A stretch of DNA of 64,000 nt from Chitinophaga hostae (GTDB taxonomy: Bacteria; Bacteroidota; Bacteroidia; Chitinophagales; Chitinophagaceae): positions 620,001 to 684,000 of the forward strand of contig NZ_JAGTXB010000002.1 in NCBI RefSeq assembly GCF_018224885.1. Reading direction: 5' to 3'. Positions within the stretch are counted from its first letter, which is position 1; each line of letters opens with the position of its first letter. The position numbers and the translations under genes were made by a program. Positions 28,262 to 37,523 of this stretch are shown here, piece by piece. The notes under the pieces are model-generated. The model did not search any database. It was not told the DNA's origin and saw nothing but the letters and a program-made list of their open reading frames with translations.

Positions 28262-29620
28262 ATGCAAAAGGAGTTTATATTATCAGCAGGAGAAGGAGAT
28301 TTCTTTTTTGGTTTTCATGACCTGGTAGCATGGAATAGTGCGGGTGATAAGCTGCTGGCGCTGCAGGCGCCGGATATTGCAGTTCCGCCAGACCCGCGCG
28401 TAGCCTGTGGTGTAGGCTACTTTGATGCTGCGCAGCAATTTTGTCAGCTTGGCAATACCTATGCATATAATTATCCCCAGGGCGCCCGTCAGCAGTGGAT
28501 AGGGGATACGGATACTTTCATTGTGAATGATCGTGTGGACGATAAATGGGGGGCCCGGATCTACGATGCCAATGCCGGTAAATGTGTATCCACATTGCCG
28601 CTGCCCGCGCACGTGATTACGGATGAAGGAGTTGCTTTTGGAATAGACTATGCCCGGCTATTCCGTGTAGGTGGATATGGTTATACCGGACTTCCTGATA
28701 AACAGGCGCATATCCATGCGCCTGTGGATTCCGGGATTACAATACATAATGTATATTCAGGTGAGCAGTCGCTGTTGCTGTCTATCGCAACAGTGGCTAA
28801 TTACCGGATGAATCCTTCACTTGGCCAGCATCATTATATCACTCATTTGCTGTTGAATCCATCGCAGAACCGGCTGGCATTTTTGCACCGGTATAAATTA
28901 AAAGATGGTGGGGAAACCACCCGGCTGATGACTATCGGCACAGATGGCAACGGACTCAGATGCCTGGCCACCGGCTTTCTCAGCCATTTCGACTGGAAAG
29001 ATGACAGACATATCGCTATATGGGGCAGAACGGGCAGTGGCATAGAAAAACTACGCGGTTCATTGTTGTACAAAATGATGCCGGCCGGTTTGATAGCCAA
29101 TGGAAAGAAGGTGTTGAAGAAATTATTATATACCCGTGAGAAAGGGGCTAAAGCGGTGGCGCCTTTTAACTGGCTGTTGCTGGAAGATGTGGATAACGCG
29201 ATACCTGCAATGCTGGCAAAGGATATCATAACGGAAGATGGTCATCCGATGTTTTGCCCGGCAGACCGCGACTGGATGATCTGTGACACCTATCCGGATC
29301 AGCAGGGCATCCGCACGTTGTTCCTTTTTCAGTACAGCACACAGCAGAAAACAACGTTGGGTACTTACCGTATGATTGATACCAAGCCGGATCTGCGACT
29401 GGCAGACCGTTTACTGGATGGTGTGGATGAAGGTGTGTTAAAGGCTTTTTCCCTGGAACAGATGGCCTTTACCCGCAGCGGGTTGCACTGTGATCTGCAT
29501 CCCCGGTGGAAGCGGGATGGTAGCCTGGTAGCCTTCGATTCTATTCATGAAGGCAGCCGGTTGATCTATGGATATGACGTAAGCAATATTATTCATGCAA
29601 ATAAAAATGTGCCGGTATGA
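28262..29620 (+). CDS. Cytoplasmic beta-propeller protein of unknown function in the EPS locus
   Basis: 452 aa from ATG 28262, two bases after the previous stop; an upstream frame extension overlaps that gene and is rejected. No signal peptide or membrane helix. Repeated WD/TolB-like blades are suggested by HDLVAWNSAGDKLLAL, LLLNPSQNRLAFL, GHPMFCPADRDWMICDTYPD and DLHPRWKRDGSLVAFDS. The spaced His residues (HHYITH, DGHPMF, DLHPRW) recall oligogalacturonate-lyase-like propellers, which bind Mn through histidines. I do not know a defined role for such proteins inside EPS clusters. It ends in an ATGA overlap with the next glycosyltransferase, so its product is made with the assembly enzymes. A glycosyltransferase call by database transfer would not be supported by its fold. 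Confidence 0.7.
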   Translation: MQKEFILSAGEGDFFFGFHDLVAWNSAGDKLLALQAPDIAVPPDPRVACGVGYFDAAQQFCQLGNTYAYNYPQGARQQWIGDTDTFIVNDRVDDKWGARIYDANAGKCVSTLPLPAHVITDEGVAFGIDYARLFRVGGYGYTGLPDKQAHIHAPVDSGITIHNVYSGEQSLLLSIATVANYRMNPSLGQHHYITHLLLNPSQNRLAFLHRYKLKDGGETTRLMTIGTDGNGLRCLATGFLSHFDWKDDRHIAIWGRTGSGIEKLRGSLLYKMMPAGLIANGKKVLKKLLYTREKGAKAVAPFNWLLLEDVDNAIPAMLAKDIITEDGHPMFCPADRDWMICDTYPDQQGIRTLFLFQYSTQQKTTLGTYRMIDTKPDLRLADRLLDGVDEGVLKAFSLEQMAFTRSGLHCDLHPRWKRDGSLVAFDSIHEGSRLIYGYDVSNIIHANKNVPV

Positions 29621-30693
29621 TAGCGATTTTGCAGCCACTGGTACCGCATTACAGGGAGCATTTTTTTAACCGCCTGCGCGAACGGGCGCCGTTTGACCTG
29701 TATTGCTATGATGGCGCCGAAGCCCTGCAAAAGCAGCACCTGGCTGCCGGCAGTACCGCTGTTAAATCATTACCTGCCTGGAGCGTAGGGCCGTTTGTGT
29801 TATATAATCCACTGCGCTTTTTTAGATCAGATTATAAAGTATTGGTGCTGATGCTCAACTTCGCGCATGTATCGACCTGGATGATCCTGCTGCTTAAACC
29901 CTTTTTTAAACAAAAGGTGATCCTCTGGGGACATGGTATTTCAGTGAAGCGATACGTGCAGGAAGAACAACAACCCAACCTGCTGTTGAAATGGATGATG
30001 CAGCTGGCAGATGCCACCTGGTTTTATACCACCCGGGAAATGGAGCTGTGGCGGCAGATTATGCCAGGCATGAATGCCGTGGCGCTGAACAATACTATTT
30101 CGGAAGTAGAGCGGATTATTCAACAGCCTGTTCCTGATAAAACATTGCTGCGGGAGAAGTATGGTATTCGTGCCCGGAGAGTGTTGATCTACTGTGCGCG
30201 GTTTAATGAAACCGGGCGGCGGATTGACCTGCTGCAGCAGCTGATAGCGGAAACCGACCCGGAACAATATGGCTTTATTATTATAGGAGCAGGTAAATAC
30301 AAGCCCGATTTTAACGGGTATACGCATGTTCATGACTTTGGCGCCGTATACGATGCGGAGGTAAAACAGGAGTTATTCGGGGCGGCAGACATTTATTTTC
30401 AGCCGGGGTGGGTTGGATTGTCTGCTGTGGAAGCAATGGCCTATGGCAAACCGGTATGTACATTTAAACGCAGCGAGGCCGTGTTGCAATGTGTGGAATA
30501 CAGCTATATCCGGGATGGTTATAACGGGTTAATCTTTGACAACATGGAAACATGTTTATATATGCTGGATAAACTCTCCGATAATGAAATCAATACCATG
30601 GGGCAACAGGCCAGGAGCTTTGTACGGGAAAACCTGACGATGACGGCGATGGTTGACAATGCCTTGCATTCGCTGCATGCGATGAATCAATAA
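29617..30693 (+). CDS. Glycosyltransferase, GT4-like
   Basis: 358 aa. The start overlaps the propeller gene stop as ATGA, implying translational coupling. GT-B layout: N-terminal LQPLVPHYREHFFNRL, a central linker after WFYTTREMELW, and a donor domain with RVLIYCARFNETGRRIDLL, GAGKYKPDF and the E-x7-E-like motif GLSAVEAMAYGKPVCTF. Cytosolic, expected to add one sugar to the lipid-linked repeat unit. Sugar specificity cannot be read from sequence. Confidence 0.88.
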   Translation: MIAILQPLVPHYREHFFNRLRERAPFDLYCYDGAEALQKQHLAAGSTAVKSLPAWSVGPFVLYNPLRFFRSDYKVLVLMLNFAHVSTWMILLLKPFFKQKVILWGHGISVKRYVQEEQQPNLLLKWMMQLADATWFYTTREMELWRQIMPGMNAVALNNTISEVERIIQQPVPDKTLLREKYGIRARRVLIYCARFNETGRRIDLLQQLIAETDPEQYGFIIIGAGKYKPDFNGYTHVHDFGAVYDAEVKQELFGAADIYFQPGWVGLSAVEAMAYGKPVCTFKRSEAVLQCVEYSYIRDGYNGLIFDNMETCLYMLDKLSDNEINTMGQQARSFVRENLTMTAMVDNALHSLHAMNQ

Positions 30694-30704
30694 TATTCAT
30701 TTTT

Positions 30705-31835
30705 ATGAAGATACTTTTTATTGTTCCTTCTTATAAACCCGCTTATGTATATGGCGGCCCTATTGTGGTGATTGCCCGCCTGGCCGAGCAGCTGGTGCAA
30801 ATGGGGCATATGGTGGAGGTGTACACCACTACCGCTAATGGCGAAAGGGAGCTTGACATAGCAGCCAACACTACGGTAACGGCAGATGGTGTGAAAGTGA
30901 CCTATTTCAGGCGGATCACCGGGGATCATACACATGTATCGCCGGCGCTCTGGAAAGCGGTGTGGCGTAACGCCCGGCAGTTTGATAAAATACATATTCA
31001 CTCGTGGTGGAATTTCCTGGTAATCGGCGCCTCATTCATTTGTAAATGGAAGAAGCTGAAACCGTTGCTGTCGCCGCATGGCATGTTCTGCGACTACGTA
31101 TTTACCGCAAGGAATAACCGCAGCAAACAGCTGTTGCATACGGTCATGGGTAAACGATTGTTGCGCAGCACTTACCTGCATGTGTCATCGGAGCTGGAGT
31201 GGAAGGAGTGTCAACAGGTAAACAATGGTTGGAAGGGCGGGCAGGTATTCAACCTGGTTGACCTGCCTGAAGGCAGTTATACACGCGCAGACAATGGCGT
31301 TTTTACGATCAGTTTTTTATCGCGCGTAGACCCTAAGAAGGGGCTGGATCTGTTGATTCAGGCGTTGTCGCGGGTGTCTTTCCCTTACCGCTTGCTGATT
31401 GCCGGTACAGGCGATGAAAAATATGTGCAGGAATTGAAAGTATTAATTGCTTCGTTGGATATGGATAACAACGTCGAATGGGTAGGTTGGAAGGGCAGCG
31501 AGGATAAGTTTCATTTCCTTGCTGCCACCGACCTTTTTGCCCTTACCTCGCGTAATGAAAATTTTGCGATCGTGGTAATAGAGTCGTTGTATGTAGGCAC
31601 CCCGGTGTTGATCAGCGACCAGGTGGGGCTGGCAGGCTATGTCCGGGATCATGACCTGGGTTGGATCACCTCCATTGAGCGTGTGGAAGACATCAGTGAT
31701 CAGCTGACGGAGGCCCACCGTGATAAGTTACGGCGCCAACACATTAGCCGGCACGCCCCCGGGCAAATCAGGAATGATTTTAACGATGCCCGGCTGGCAT
31801 CCTCTTATGTGGAACTATATGAAAAATGTAATTAG
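30705..31835 (+). CDS. Glycosyltransferase, GT4 family
   Basis: 376 aa. Clear GT4 features: N-terminal PSYKPAYVYGGPIVVIARLAEQL, SPHGMF in the inter-domain region, then FLSRVDPKKGLDLLIQAL, IAGTGDEKYVQELK and the E-x7-E motif ENFAIVVIESLYVGTPVLIS. The active-site lysine region (RVDPKKG) and terminal glutamate are intact. It is expected to be a retaining transferase building the repeat unit. Its stop TAG is directly followed by the ATG of the next gene. Confidence 0.92.
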   Translation: MKILFIVPSYKPAYVYGGPIVVIARLAEQLVQMGHMVEVYTTTANGERELDIAANTTVTADGVKVTYFRRITGDHTHVSPALWKAVWRNARQFDKIHIHSWWNFLVIGASFICKWKKLKPLLSPHGMFCDYVFTARNNRSKQLLHTVMGKRLLRSTYLHVSSELEWKECQQVNNGWKGGQVFNLVDLPEGSYTRADNGVFTISFLSRVDPKKGLDLLIQALSRVSFPYRLLIAGTGDEKYVQELKVLIASLDMDNNVEWVGWKGSEDKFHFLAATDLFALTSRNENFAIVVIESLYVGTPVLISDQVGLAGYVRDHDLGWITSIERVEDISDQLTEAHRDKLRRQHISRHAPGQIRNDFNDARLASSYVELYEKCN

Positions 31836-32741
31836 ATGGAATTGGCGGTAGTGATACTTACTTATAATGAATCGTTGCACCTGGAGCGCTGTTTACAGAA
31901 CCTTCGGCAGGTGGCTGCTGCCATCTATGTGGTGGATGCTTTTTCTACTGATAATACAGTCGCTATTGCGGAAAGCTACGGCGCTACCGTTTTCCGGCGT
32001 AAATGGGTCAATTATGCCGATCAGTTCCAATGGGCATTGGAACATGCAGGTATTAGCGCACCATGGGTGATGCGTATGGATGCAGATGAGTACCTGGAGC
32101 CCGGTCTGCTGCAGGAAATTGCCACGCGCATGGATACCGTGCCTGACGGTATAACTGGCATCTATATACGTAGGAAGGTATTGTTTAAAGGAAAGTGGAT
32201 CCGCTACGGGGGCTTTTATCCGCATACACTGTTAAGGATCTGGCGTAACGGCATAGGAAGTATTGAACAGCGCTGGATGGATGAACACATAGTGCTGTCG
32301 GAAGGCACTACCATGCGGTTTGACGAACATATTGTAGACGATAATTTAAACTCTATTCACTGGTGGGTGAACAAGCATAACAACTATGCGATCCGGGAGA
32401 TGGTGGATTTGCTGAATATCCGCTATGGCTTCTGGCAAACAGACAACCGTTTGCTAAGGGCCCATGGCTCACAGGCAAAGCGTAAACGGTTTCTGAAAGA
32501 GAAAGTGTATGCCGCGTTATCGCCGGGTACGCGGGCCTCCATGTACTTCCTTTTCCGTTATGTGCTGCGGTATGGCTTCCTGGATGGGTATAAGGGTTTC
32601 TTGTTTCATTTTATGCAGGGATATTGGTATCGTTTACTCGTAGACGTTAATGTACAGGAATTTCAGCAGAAGCTAAAAGGCGATGAAAGCAGGGAGGATA
32701 TTATGGCATTGTTAAAACAGGATTATAACATTCATATCTGA
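31836..32741 (+). CDS. Glycosyltransferase family 2 (WaaE/KdtX-like)
   Basis: 301 aa, GT-A fold. VVILTYNESLHLERCL opens the nucleotide-binding half, VDAFSTDNT follows, and the DxD metal motif is MRMDADEYLEP near residue 80. The middle (RRKVLFKGKWIRYGGFYP) resembles the WaaE/KdtX branch of GT2, which adds beta-linked glucose in LPS cores. Inverting mechanism expected. It starts immediately at the upstream stop codon, with no gap. It is the only GT2 enzyme in the locus and may add the beta-linked sugar of the repeat unit. Confidence 0.9.
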   Translation: MELAVVILTYNESLHLERCLQNLRQVAAAIYVVDAFSTDNTVAIAESYGATVFRRKWVNYADQFQWALEHAGISAPWVMRMDADEYLEPGLLQEIATRMDTVPDGITGIYIRRKVLFKGKWIRYGGFYPHTLLRIWRNGIGSIEQRWMDEHIVLSEGTTMRFDEHIVDDNLNSIHWWVNKHNNYAIREMVDLLNIRYGFWQTDNRLLRAHGSQAKRKRFLKEKVYAALSPGTRASMYFLFRYVLRYGFLDGYKGFLFHFMQGYWYRLLVDVNVQEFQQKLKGDESREDIMALLKQDYNIHI

Positions 32742-32747
32742 TTTTAC

Positions 32748-33329
32748 ATGAAAACCAATCTCGCGACTTTTAATACCGGCACTTACAATGCCGGTCCGAA
32801 ATGGAAAGTGCTGGCCTGGTACTTTTGTAATTATTATGTGCTGAACAGCGCCTTCCCCTGGCCATATGCATTGAAACGCGGGCTGCTGCGGTTATTTGGC
32901 GCCAGCGTTGGCAAAGGGCTGGTTATTAAAACAAAGGTGCGGATCAAATATCCGTGGCGGTTGGTCATCGGGGATCACTGCTGGTTGGGCGAAGGTGTTT
33001 GGATAGATAACCTGGCAGATGTAACACTGGGTGATCATGTGTGTATTTCGCAGGGCGCCCTGTTGCTGACAGGTAACCATGACTATAAACAGCCTGATTT
33101 TCCCTACCGGTTGGGAGATATTCATATAGAAAACGGGGCCTGGATTGGCGCAATGGCAGTGGTGTGCGCAGGTGTAACCTGTGGCTCGCACAGCGTGCTG
33201 ACAGTGAATGGGGTGGCTTCGAAAGATTTGCAGCCATGGCTGATCTATTCCGGTAACCCGGCCGCGGCGGTGCGTAAGCGCGATATGGCGGCGCCTCCGG
33301 TCACCTTTCTAAATGTAGCGGCTATATGA
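32748..33329 (+). CDS. WcaF-like O-acetyltransferase (left-handed beta-helix)
   Basis: 193 aa. Hexapeptide-repeat stretch (about 60-165: VIKTKVRIKYPWRLVIGDH, VTLGDHVCISQGALLLTGNHDY, IGAMAVVCAGVTCG) typical of LbH acyltransferases, with the catalytic His in GNHDY. The N-terminus FNTGTYNAGPKWK matches the WcaF branch, which acetylates colanic-acid sugars with acetyl-CoA. The final ATGA overlaps the start of the Wzi gene. Predicted to act in the cytosol on the lipid-linked oligosaccharide or sugar nucleotide. Confidence 0.9.
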   Translation: MKTNLATFNTGTYNAGPKWKVLAWYFCNYYVLNSAFPWPYALKRGLLRLFGASVGKGLVIKTKVRIKYPWRLVIGDHCWLGEGVWIDNLADVTLGDHVCISQGALLLTGNHDYKQPDFPYRLGDIHIENGAWIGAMAVVCAGVTCGSHSVLTVNGVASKDLQPWLIYSGNPAAAVRKRDMAAPPVTFLNVAAI

Positions 33330-34759
33330 AAAAAAGCATTATACTGTTACTTTTTATGTGCTATGCGCTTTGTTTAAGGGCACAGCAATGGCTTACAGAT
33401 TCGCTGGAAATACATGCGGGCGCAACAGGAACGGCGGCCGGTAAAGACTATCAGCCCTTATGGCTGCTCTCGAATCATTTTGGCACTATCAGCGACCGGA
33501 AGGGCGATGTATCCACGCAGGTGGGTTTTAGCAACCGGCTGGTATGGAAAAAGGGTTTCTATGTAAAGTATGGACTGGATATATATAACAACGATCAGTT
33601 TGGCCACACTTTTATAGAGCAGGGATATATAAAAGCCGGGTATAAAAACTGGGAAATCCGGGGAGGCCGGTACGAAGAAATTATCGGGGAGGTAGACCCT
33701 TTACTGGGCAGTGGTTCTATGGGAATCAGCGGCAATGCATTACCCATTCCAAAGATCGGGCTCGCGGTAACAAAATACACCAACGTACCTTTTACCAATG
33801 GATGGTTGCAGTTCAGGGGGCTGTTAAGTCATGGCTGGATGGGAAAGGACCAGTTCATCCGGAATGCCTGGCTGCATGAAAAGAATTTTTATCTCCGCAT
33901 AGGGAAAAACAAACTCAAATTATTTGGCGGCATACAGCACTATGCGGTATGGGGTGGCAGCCGTAAAGATCTTCCGTCTATCACCAGTAACTGGCAGGGA
34001 TTTATGGATGTGTTGCTGGTGAAAACGAAAGATGATGGCACAGTAGGTAACGCGGATATACAGCCTAACCGGCCGGGCGATCACCGGGGAATTATTGAAG
34101 GTGGTATTGATTGGGAGAATGAGCAACTCGCATTACACCTGTATCATCAAACTCCTTTTGAATCCGGTCAGGGTATCGATATACGTAATATAGACCGGCT
34201 GCTGGGAATATCTTACACCAACAAAAAAGAACATGGCTGGCTTAGCAAAATAACAGCTGAATTTATTTATACCAAACAGTCGAACGATTTTTATCTGCAG
34301 CGGCTAAGGGAAAGCTATTACAACAACGGCGTGTACCTCACCGGCTGGGATTATCACGAGCGCATTATCGGCACGCCATTATTTATAGACCGGAACAGGG
34401 GGCAGCATTACTTTCCCGGTATGAAACCCATGAACTGGGATCAGCCAAAGGATTCACTCCGCGGGAAAGGTGGGAACATCATCAATAACCGTGTGGTGGG
34501 CGGGCATATCGGGGTGCTTTATCATCTCACAAAAAGAATATCGGGCAAAACATTGATCACCTATACACAGAACTATGGCACTTACACTAACCCGGCGCTT
34601 TTTACGCCGGTGAAACGGCAATGGTATACGCTGGAGGAACTGTGTTACCTGCTGCCGGGACGCGGAATTACTGTTACTGCAGCTGTGGCAGTGGATCAGG
34701 GCCAGCTGACCAATAACGTTGGGTTTATGCTTGGGTTGCTGTGGAGCTGGAAGAAATAA
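33326..34759 (+). CDS. Capsule assembly Wzi family outer-membrane protein
   Basis: 477 aa with a signal peptide ending near LRAQ (residue 19). The mature protein is rich in alternating beta-strand patterns (GRYEEIIGEVDPLLGSGSMG, GLLSHGWMG, GGIQHYAVWGG) and ends in an aromatic strand (VGFMLGLLWSWKK), fitting an 18-strand Wzi barrel. Wzi proteins anchor capsule or EPS at the cell surface, suggesting that at least part of this polymer is retained as a capsule. Coupled by ATGA overlap to the acetyltransferase gene. Confidence 0.9.
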   Translation: MKKSIILLLFMCYALCLRAQQWLTDSLEIHAGATGTAAGKDYQPLWLLSNHFGTISDRKGDVSTQVGFSNRLVWKKGFYVKYGLDIYNNDQFGHTFIEQGYIKAGYKNWEIRGGRYEEIIGEVDPLLGSGSMGISGNALPIPKIGLAVTKYTNVPFTNGWLQFRGLLSHGWMGKDQFIRNAWLHEKNFYLRIGKNKLKLFGGIQHYAVWGGSRKDLPSITSNWQGFMDVLLVKTKDDGTVGNADIQPNRPGDHRGIIEGGIDWENEQLALHLYHQTPFESGQGIDIRNIDRLLGISYTNKKEHGWLSKITAEFIYTKQSNDFYLQRLRESYYNNGVYLTGWDYHERIIGTPLFIDRNRGQHYFPGMKPMNWDQPKDSLRGKGGNIINNRVVGGHIGVLYHLTKRISGKTLITYTQNYGTYTNPALFTPVKRQWYTLEELCYLLPGRGITVTAAVAVDQGQLTNNVGFMLGLLWSWKK

Positions 34760-34777
34760 GATTTAAATATAACGTAT

Positions 34778-36001
34778 ATGGGTAAACGAATATTACTGAT
34801 AGGCGGCAACTTTTCACCGGAGCCAACAGGCATTGGAAAGTATAATGGCGAAATGATCAGCTGGCTGGCGGATAACGGGTACGAATGTACGGTAATTACC
34901 TCTTATCCCTATTATCCGCAATGGGAGGTGCAGGAACCTTATCACCGGGCAAAGCATTGGTTTAAAAAAGAGGTTAGCGGCAATACGACCATATACCGCT
35001 GTCCGCAATATGTACCGGCGGCGCCTTCCGGCAAGAAACGGATGTTTCAGGATGTGTCTTTTGCGATGTCGGCATTTGTAAAGATGATGCAGCTGGTATG
35101 GCAGCGTAAATTTGATATCGTTATAACGGTAGCGCCGCCATTTCACCTGGGGTTGCTGGCGGTGCTTTACAAGCGATTGCGGGGCGCTACTTTTGTATAC
35201 CATGTGCAGGACCTGCAGATAGAGGCTGCGCGTGATTTACAGATGATCCGGTCGAAACGGCTTATTAGTATGATGTTAAAACTGGAACAACTGATCCTGC
35301 GGAGTGCAGATCATGTAAGTAGCATTGCAGACGGAATGATCCGGAAAATAAGCGATAAAACCGGCAGAGAAGTTTTTCTTTTTCCCAACTGGGTGGATGT
35401 ATCACAATATCATCCGTTAGCGGATAAAGCAGCATTGAAGGAAGCATTTGGTTTTGCGGCCACTGATAAGATCGTATTGTATTCCGGGGCCATCGGCGAA
35501 AAGCAGGGACTGGAGGCATTGTTACATGCCGCTGCCGACTGGCAGCATCAACCGGATATCAGGTTCCTGATCTGCGGTTCAGGGCCGTATAAAGTGCGGC
35601 TGGAACAAATGGCAGCGCAGCTGGGCTTAAGCAATACTACCTTTTTACCATTACAACCGTCGGGGCAGTTTAATCGTTTTCTCAACATGGCAGACGTACA
35701 TCTCGTGATACAGAAATCTCATGCCAGTGACCTGGTGATGCCTTCCAAACTTACTACCATATTGGCGGTTGGTGGTATTGCGCTGATCACGGCCAATTCC
35801 GGTACGGGGTTACATGAGCTGGTAAGCAGGCATAATATGGGTATACTGGTAGATGCCGAAAACCAGGAGGCATTGCGCACCGGTATTGGAAGGGCCGTAT
35901 GGGATAACACAACGGACATTGCGAAAAATGCACGGGCTTATGCAGCAGCCCATCTTTCTATTTCGGGTGTGATGACGCGCTTTAAAGAACAGGTAGCGTA
36001 G
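34778..36001 (+). CDS. WcaI-like colanic-acid-type glycosyltransferase
   Basis: 407 aa GT4 enzyme whose N-terminus GGNFSPEPTGIGKYNGEM and following VITSYPYYPQWEV are characteristic of the WcaI branch, in which the E. coli enzyme adds fucose in colanic acid assembly. The donor domain includes VLYSGAIGEKQGLEALLHAA, ICGSGPYKVRLEQMA and LVMPSKLTTILAVGGIALITA. Given the GDP-fucose genes in the same locus, fucosyl transfer is a reasonable but unproved guess. Cytosolic or peripheral membrane protein; 18 bases follow the Wzi gene. Confidence 0.88.
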   Translation: MGKRILLIGGNFSPEPTGIGKYNGEMISWLADNGYECTVITSYPYYPQWEVQEPYHRAKHWFKKEVSGNTTIYRCPQYVPAAPSGKKRMFQDVSFAMSAFVKMMQLVWQRKFDIVITVAPPFHLGLLAVLYKRLRGATFVYHVQDLQIEAARDLQMIRSKRLISMMLKLEQLILRSADHVSSIADGMIRKISDKTGREVFLFPNWVDVSQYHPLADKAALKEAFGFAATDKIVLYSGAIGEKQGLEALLHAAADWQHQPDIRFLICGSGPYKVRLEQMAAQLGLSNTTFLPLQPSGQFNRFLNMADVHLVIQKSHASDLVMPSKLTTILAVGGIALITANSGTGLHELVSRHNMGILVDAENQEALRTGIGRAVWDNTTDIAKNARAYAAAHLSISGVMTRFKEQVA

Positions 36002-36031
36002 CGCTTTTTATTGATCAACCATCTCTTTCTT

Positions 36032-37417
36032 ATGTTGAACCGGTATCTTAAAATTTGCAGCATCCAGTTGATTGCACTGGACTTTATTTGTTTGAATGTA
36101 TTGTTTTTTCTCAGCAGTTCCTGGCTGCAACGGTACGACCGTATGCAGGATATAAATGTGGACGTGTTCCTGGTGGTGTCAAATCTTTCCTGGATGGTGG
36201 CGCTGTATACCACCGGTATCTATTTTCTTAGTCAGCAGTTGTCGTTTGAACGGATTGCGAGGAAAACGATACAGAGTATTCTTTTGTACCTGTTGTTGCT
36301 GTTACTCTTCCTGTTTCTTTCCAAACAATTATATTCCCGTTTGTTCATTCTTATTTATTGCACGGGTTTTATAATGATGGTGTTATTGGGGCGCTGGGTA
36401 TTTTACCGGGTTACGAGTCACATTCTGCATCGTAGTGGTGTGGAAAAAAAAGTGGTGATACTGGGCTATAATGAGCTGTCGAAAGAGCTGGCGGGTAAGT
36501 TGCTGGAAGATAACAGCAACCTGAAATTTGAGGGCTATTTTGAGGAATACAATAATGTGCATGAGCTGTCGTATTATCCGGTGATTGGCAACCTGGAAGC
36601 CTGTGTACCGTATGCGCAATCCAATAATATCCGGGAGATTTATTCGACATTGTCGCCGGAGAAATTCCCTTACCTGTATACGCTGGCCAGGGAGGCAGAG
36701 TTAAACCTGATCCACTTCCGGTTTGTACCCGACTTTAAATTGTTTGTAAACCGGCAGATCTTTGTGGATTATTTTAATAACATCCCTATCATTTCTTTAC
36801 GCGCTGAGCCGCTGGATGATATTGCCAACCGGATACGGAAGCGGGTGTTTGATATGGTATTCAGCAGTTTGGTGATCCTGTTTATTTTAACCTGGCTGAT
36901 CCCTTTGCTGGCGTTGCTGATCAAACTGGAATCGGCCGGCCCGGTGTTTTTTATCCAGTATCGTACAGGTCGTAATAACCAGAATTTTCCCTGTCTGAAA
37001 TTGCGGAGCATGTATGTGAATAACGATGCCAATTCTAAACAGGCCACCCGCCATGATAGTCGCTTTACGAGGATTGGCCGCCTGTTGCGAAAAACGAACC
37101 TGGACGAAATGCCGCAGTTCCTGAATGTGTGGATGGGGCAGATGTCGATCGTAGGACCCCGCCCGCATATGCTGCGCCATACAGAAGAGTATTCGCGTGT
37201 GATACAGCAGTATATGATCCGCCATTTTTTGAAGCCCGGTATTACAGGCTGGGCGCAGGTAAGCGGTTTGCGCGGCGAAATCACGGATGAATCACATCTG
37301 CGCAGAAGGATTGAACATGACATCTGGTATATGGAAAACTGGTCGGTATACCTGGATCTGCGTATTATATTTTTAACGATCCGGAATACGGTTAGGGGAG
37401 AAGAAAATGCGTTTTAA
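36032..37417 (+). CDS. WcaJ-like undecaprenyl-phosphate sugar-1-phosphate transferase
   Basis: 461 aa from ATG 36032; an in-frame TTG at 36011 would add seven residues and cannot be excluded. Four or five N-terminal membrane helices and a CoA-binding-like Rossmann segment (VVILGYNELSKEL) precede a further helix and the bacterial sugar-transferase domain (about 280-460: KRVFDMVFSSLVILF, GPVFFIQYRTGRN, KLRSM, LRKTNLDEMPQFLNV, SIVGPRPHM, KPGITGWAQVSG). It starts repeat-unit synthesis by placing a hexose-1-phosphate, often glucose, on undecaprenyl phosphate. Last gene of the EPS locus. Confidence 0.92.
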   Translation: MLNRYLKICSIQLIALDFICLNVLFFLSSSWLQRYDRMQDINVDVFLVVSNLSWMVALYTTGIYFLSQQLSFERIARKTIQSILLYLLLLLLFLFLSKQLYSRLFILIYCTGFIMMVLLGRWVFYRVTSHILHRSGVEKKVVILGYNELSKELAGKLLEDNSNLKFEGYFEEYNNVHELSYYPVIGNLEACVPYAQSNNIREIYSTLSPEKFPYLYTLAREAELNLIHFRFVPDFKLFVNRQIFVDYFNNIPIISLRAEPLDDIANRIRKRVFDMVFSSLVILFILTWLIPLLALLIKLESAGPVFFIQYRTGRNNQNFPCLKLRSMYVNNDANSKQATRHDSRFTRIGRLLRKTNLDEMPQFLNVWMGQMSIVGPRPHMLRHTEEYSRVIQQYMIRHFLKPGITGWAQVSGLRGEITDESHLRRRIEHDIWYMENWSVYLDLRIIFLTIRNTVRGEENAF

Positions 37418-37485
37418 CCGTAGTAATGGATCAAATGCTGAATGCCCGGATGTGCCCCGATAATAAAAATGAAGTATTGGAACTA

Positions 37486-37520
37486 AATATTTAAATTTCA
37501 GTACTGAAGTTTAAAATATT
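37486..37520. promoter_or_regulatory. Imperfect palindrome abutting a start codon, candidate operator
   Basis: A 12-bp perfect core TTCAGTACTGAA (37497-37508) is extended on both sides into an imperfect 35-base inverted repeat (AATATTT-AAA... / ...TTTAAAATATT). It ends three bases before the ATG at 37524, a position where a bound repressor would block initiation. No cognate regulator is identified. Confidence 0.4.
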
Positions 37521-37523
37521 CCT

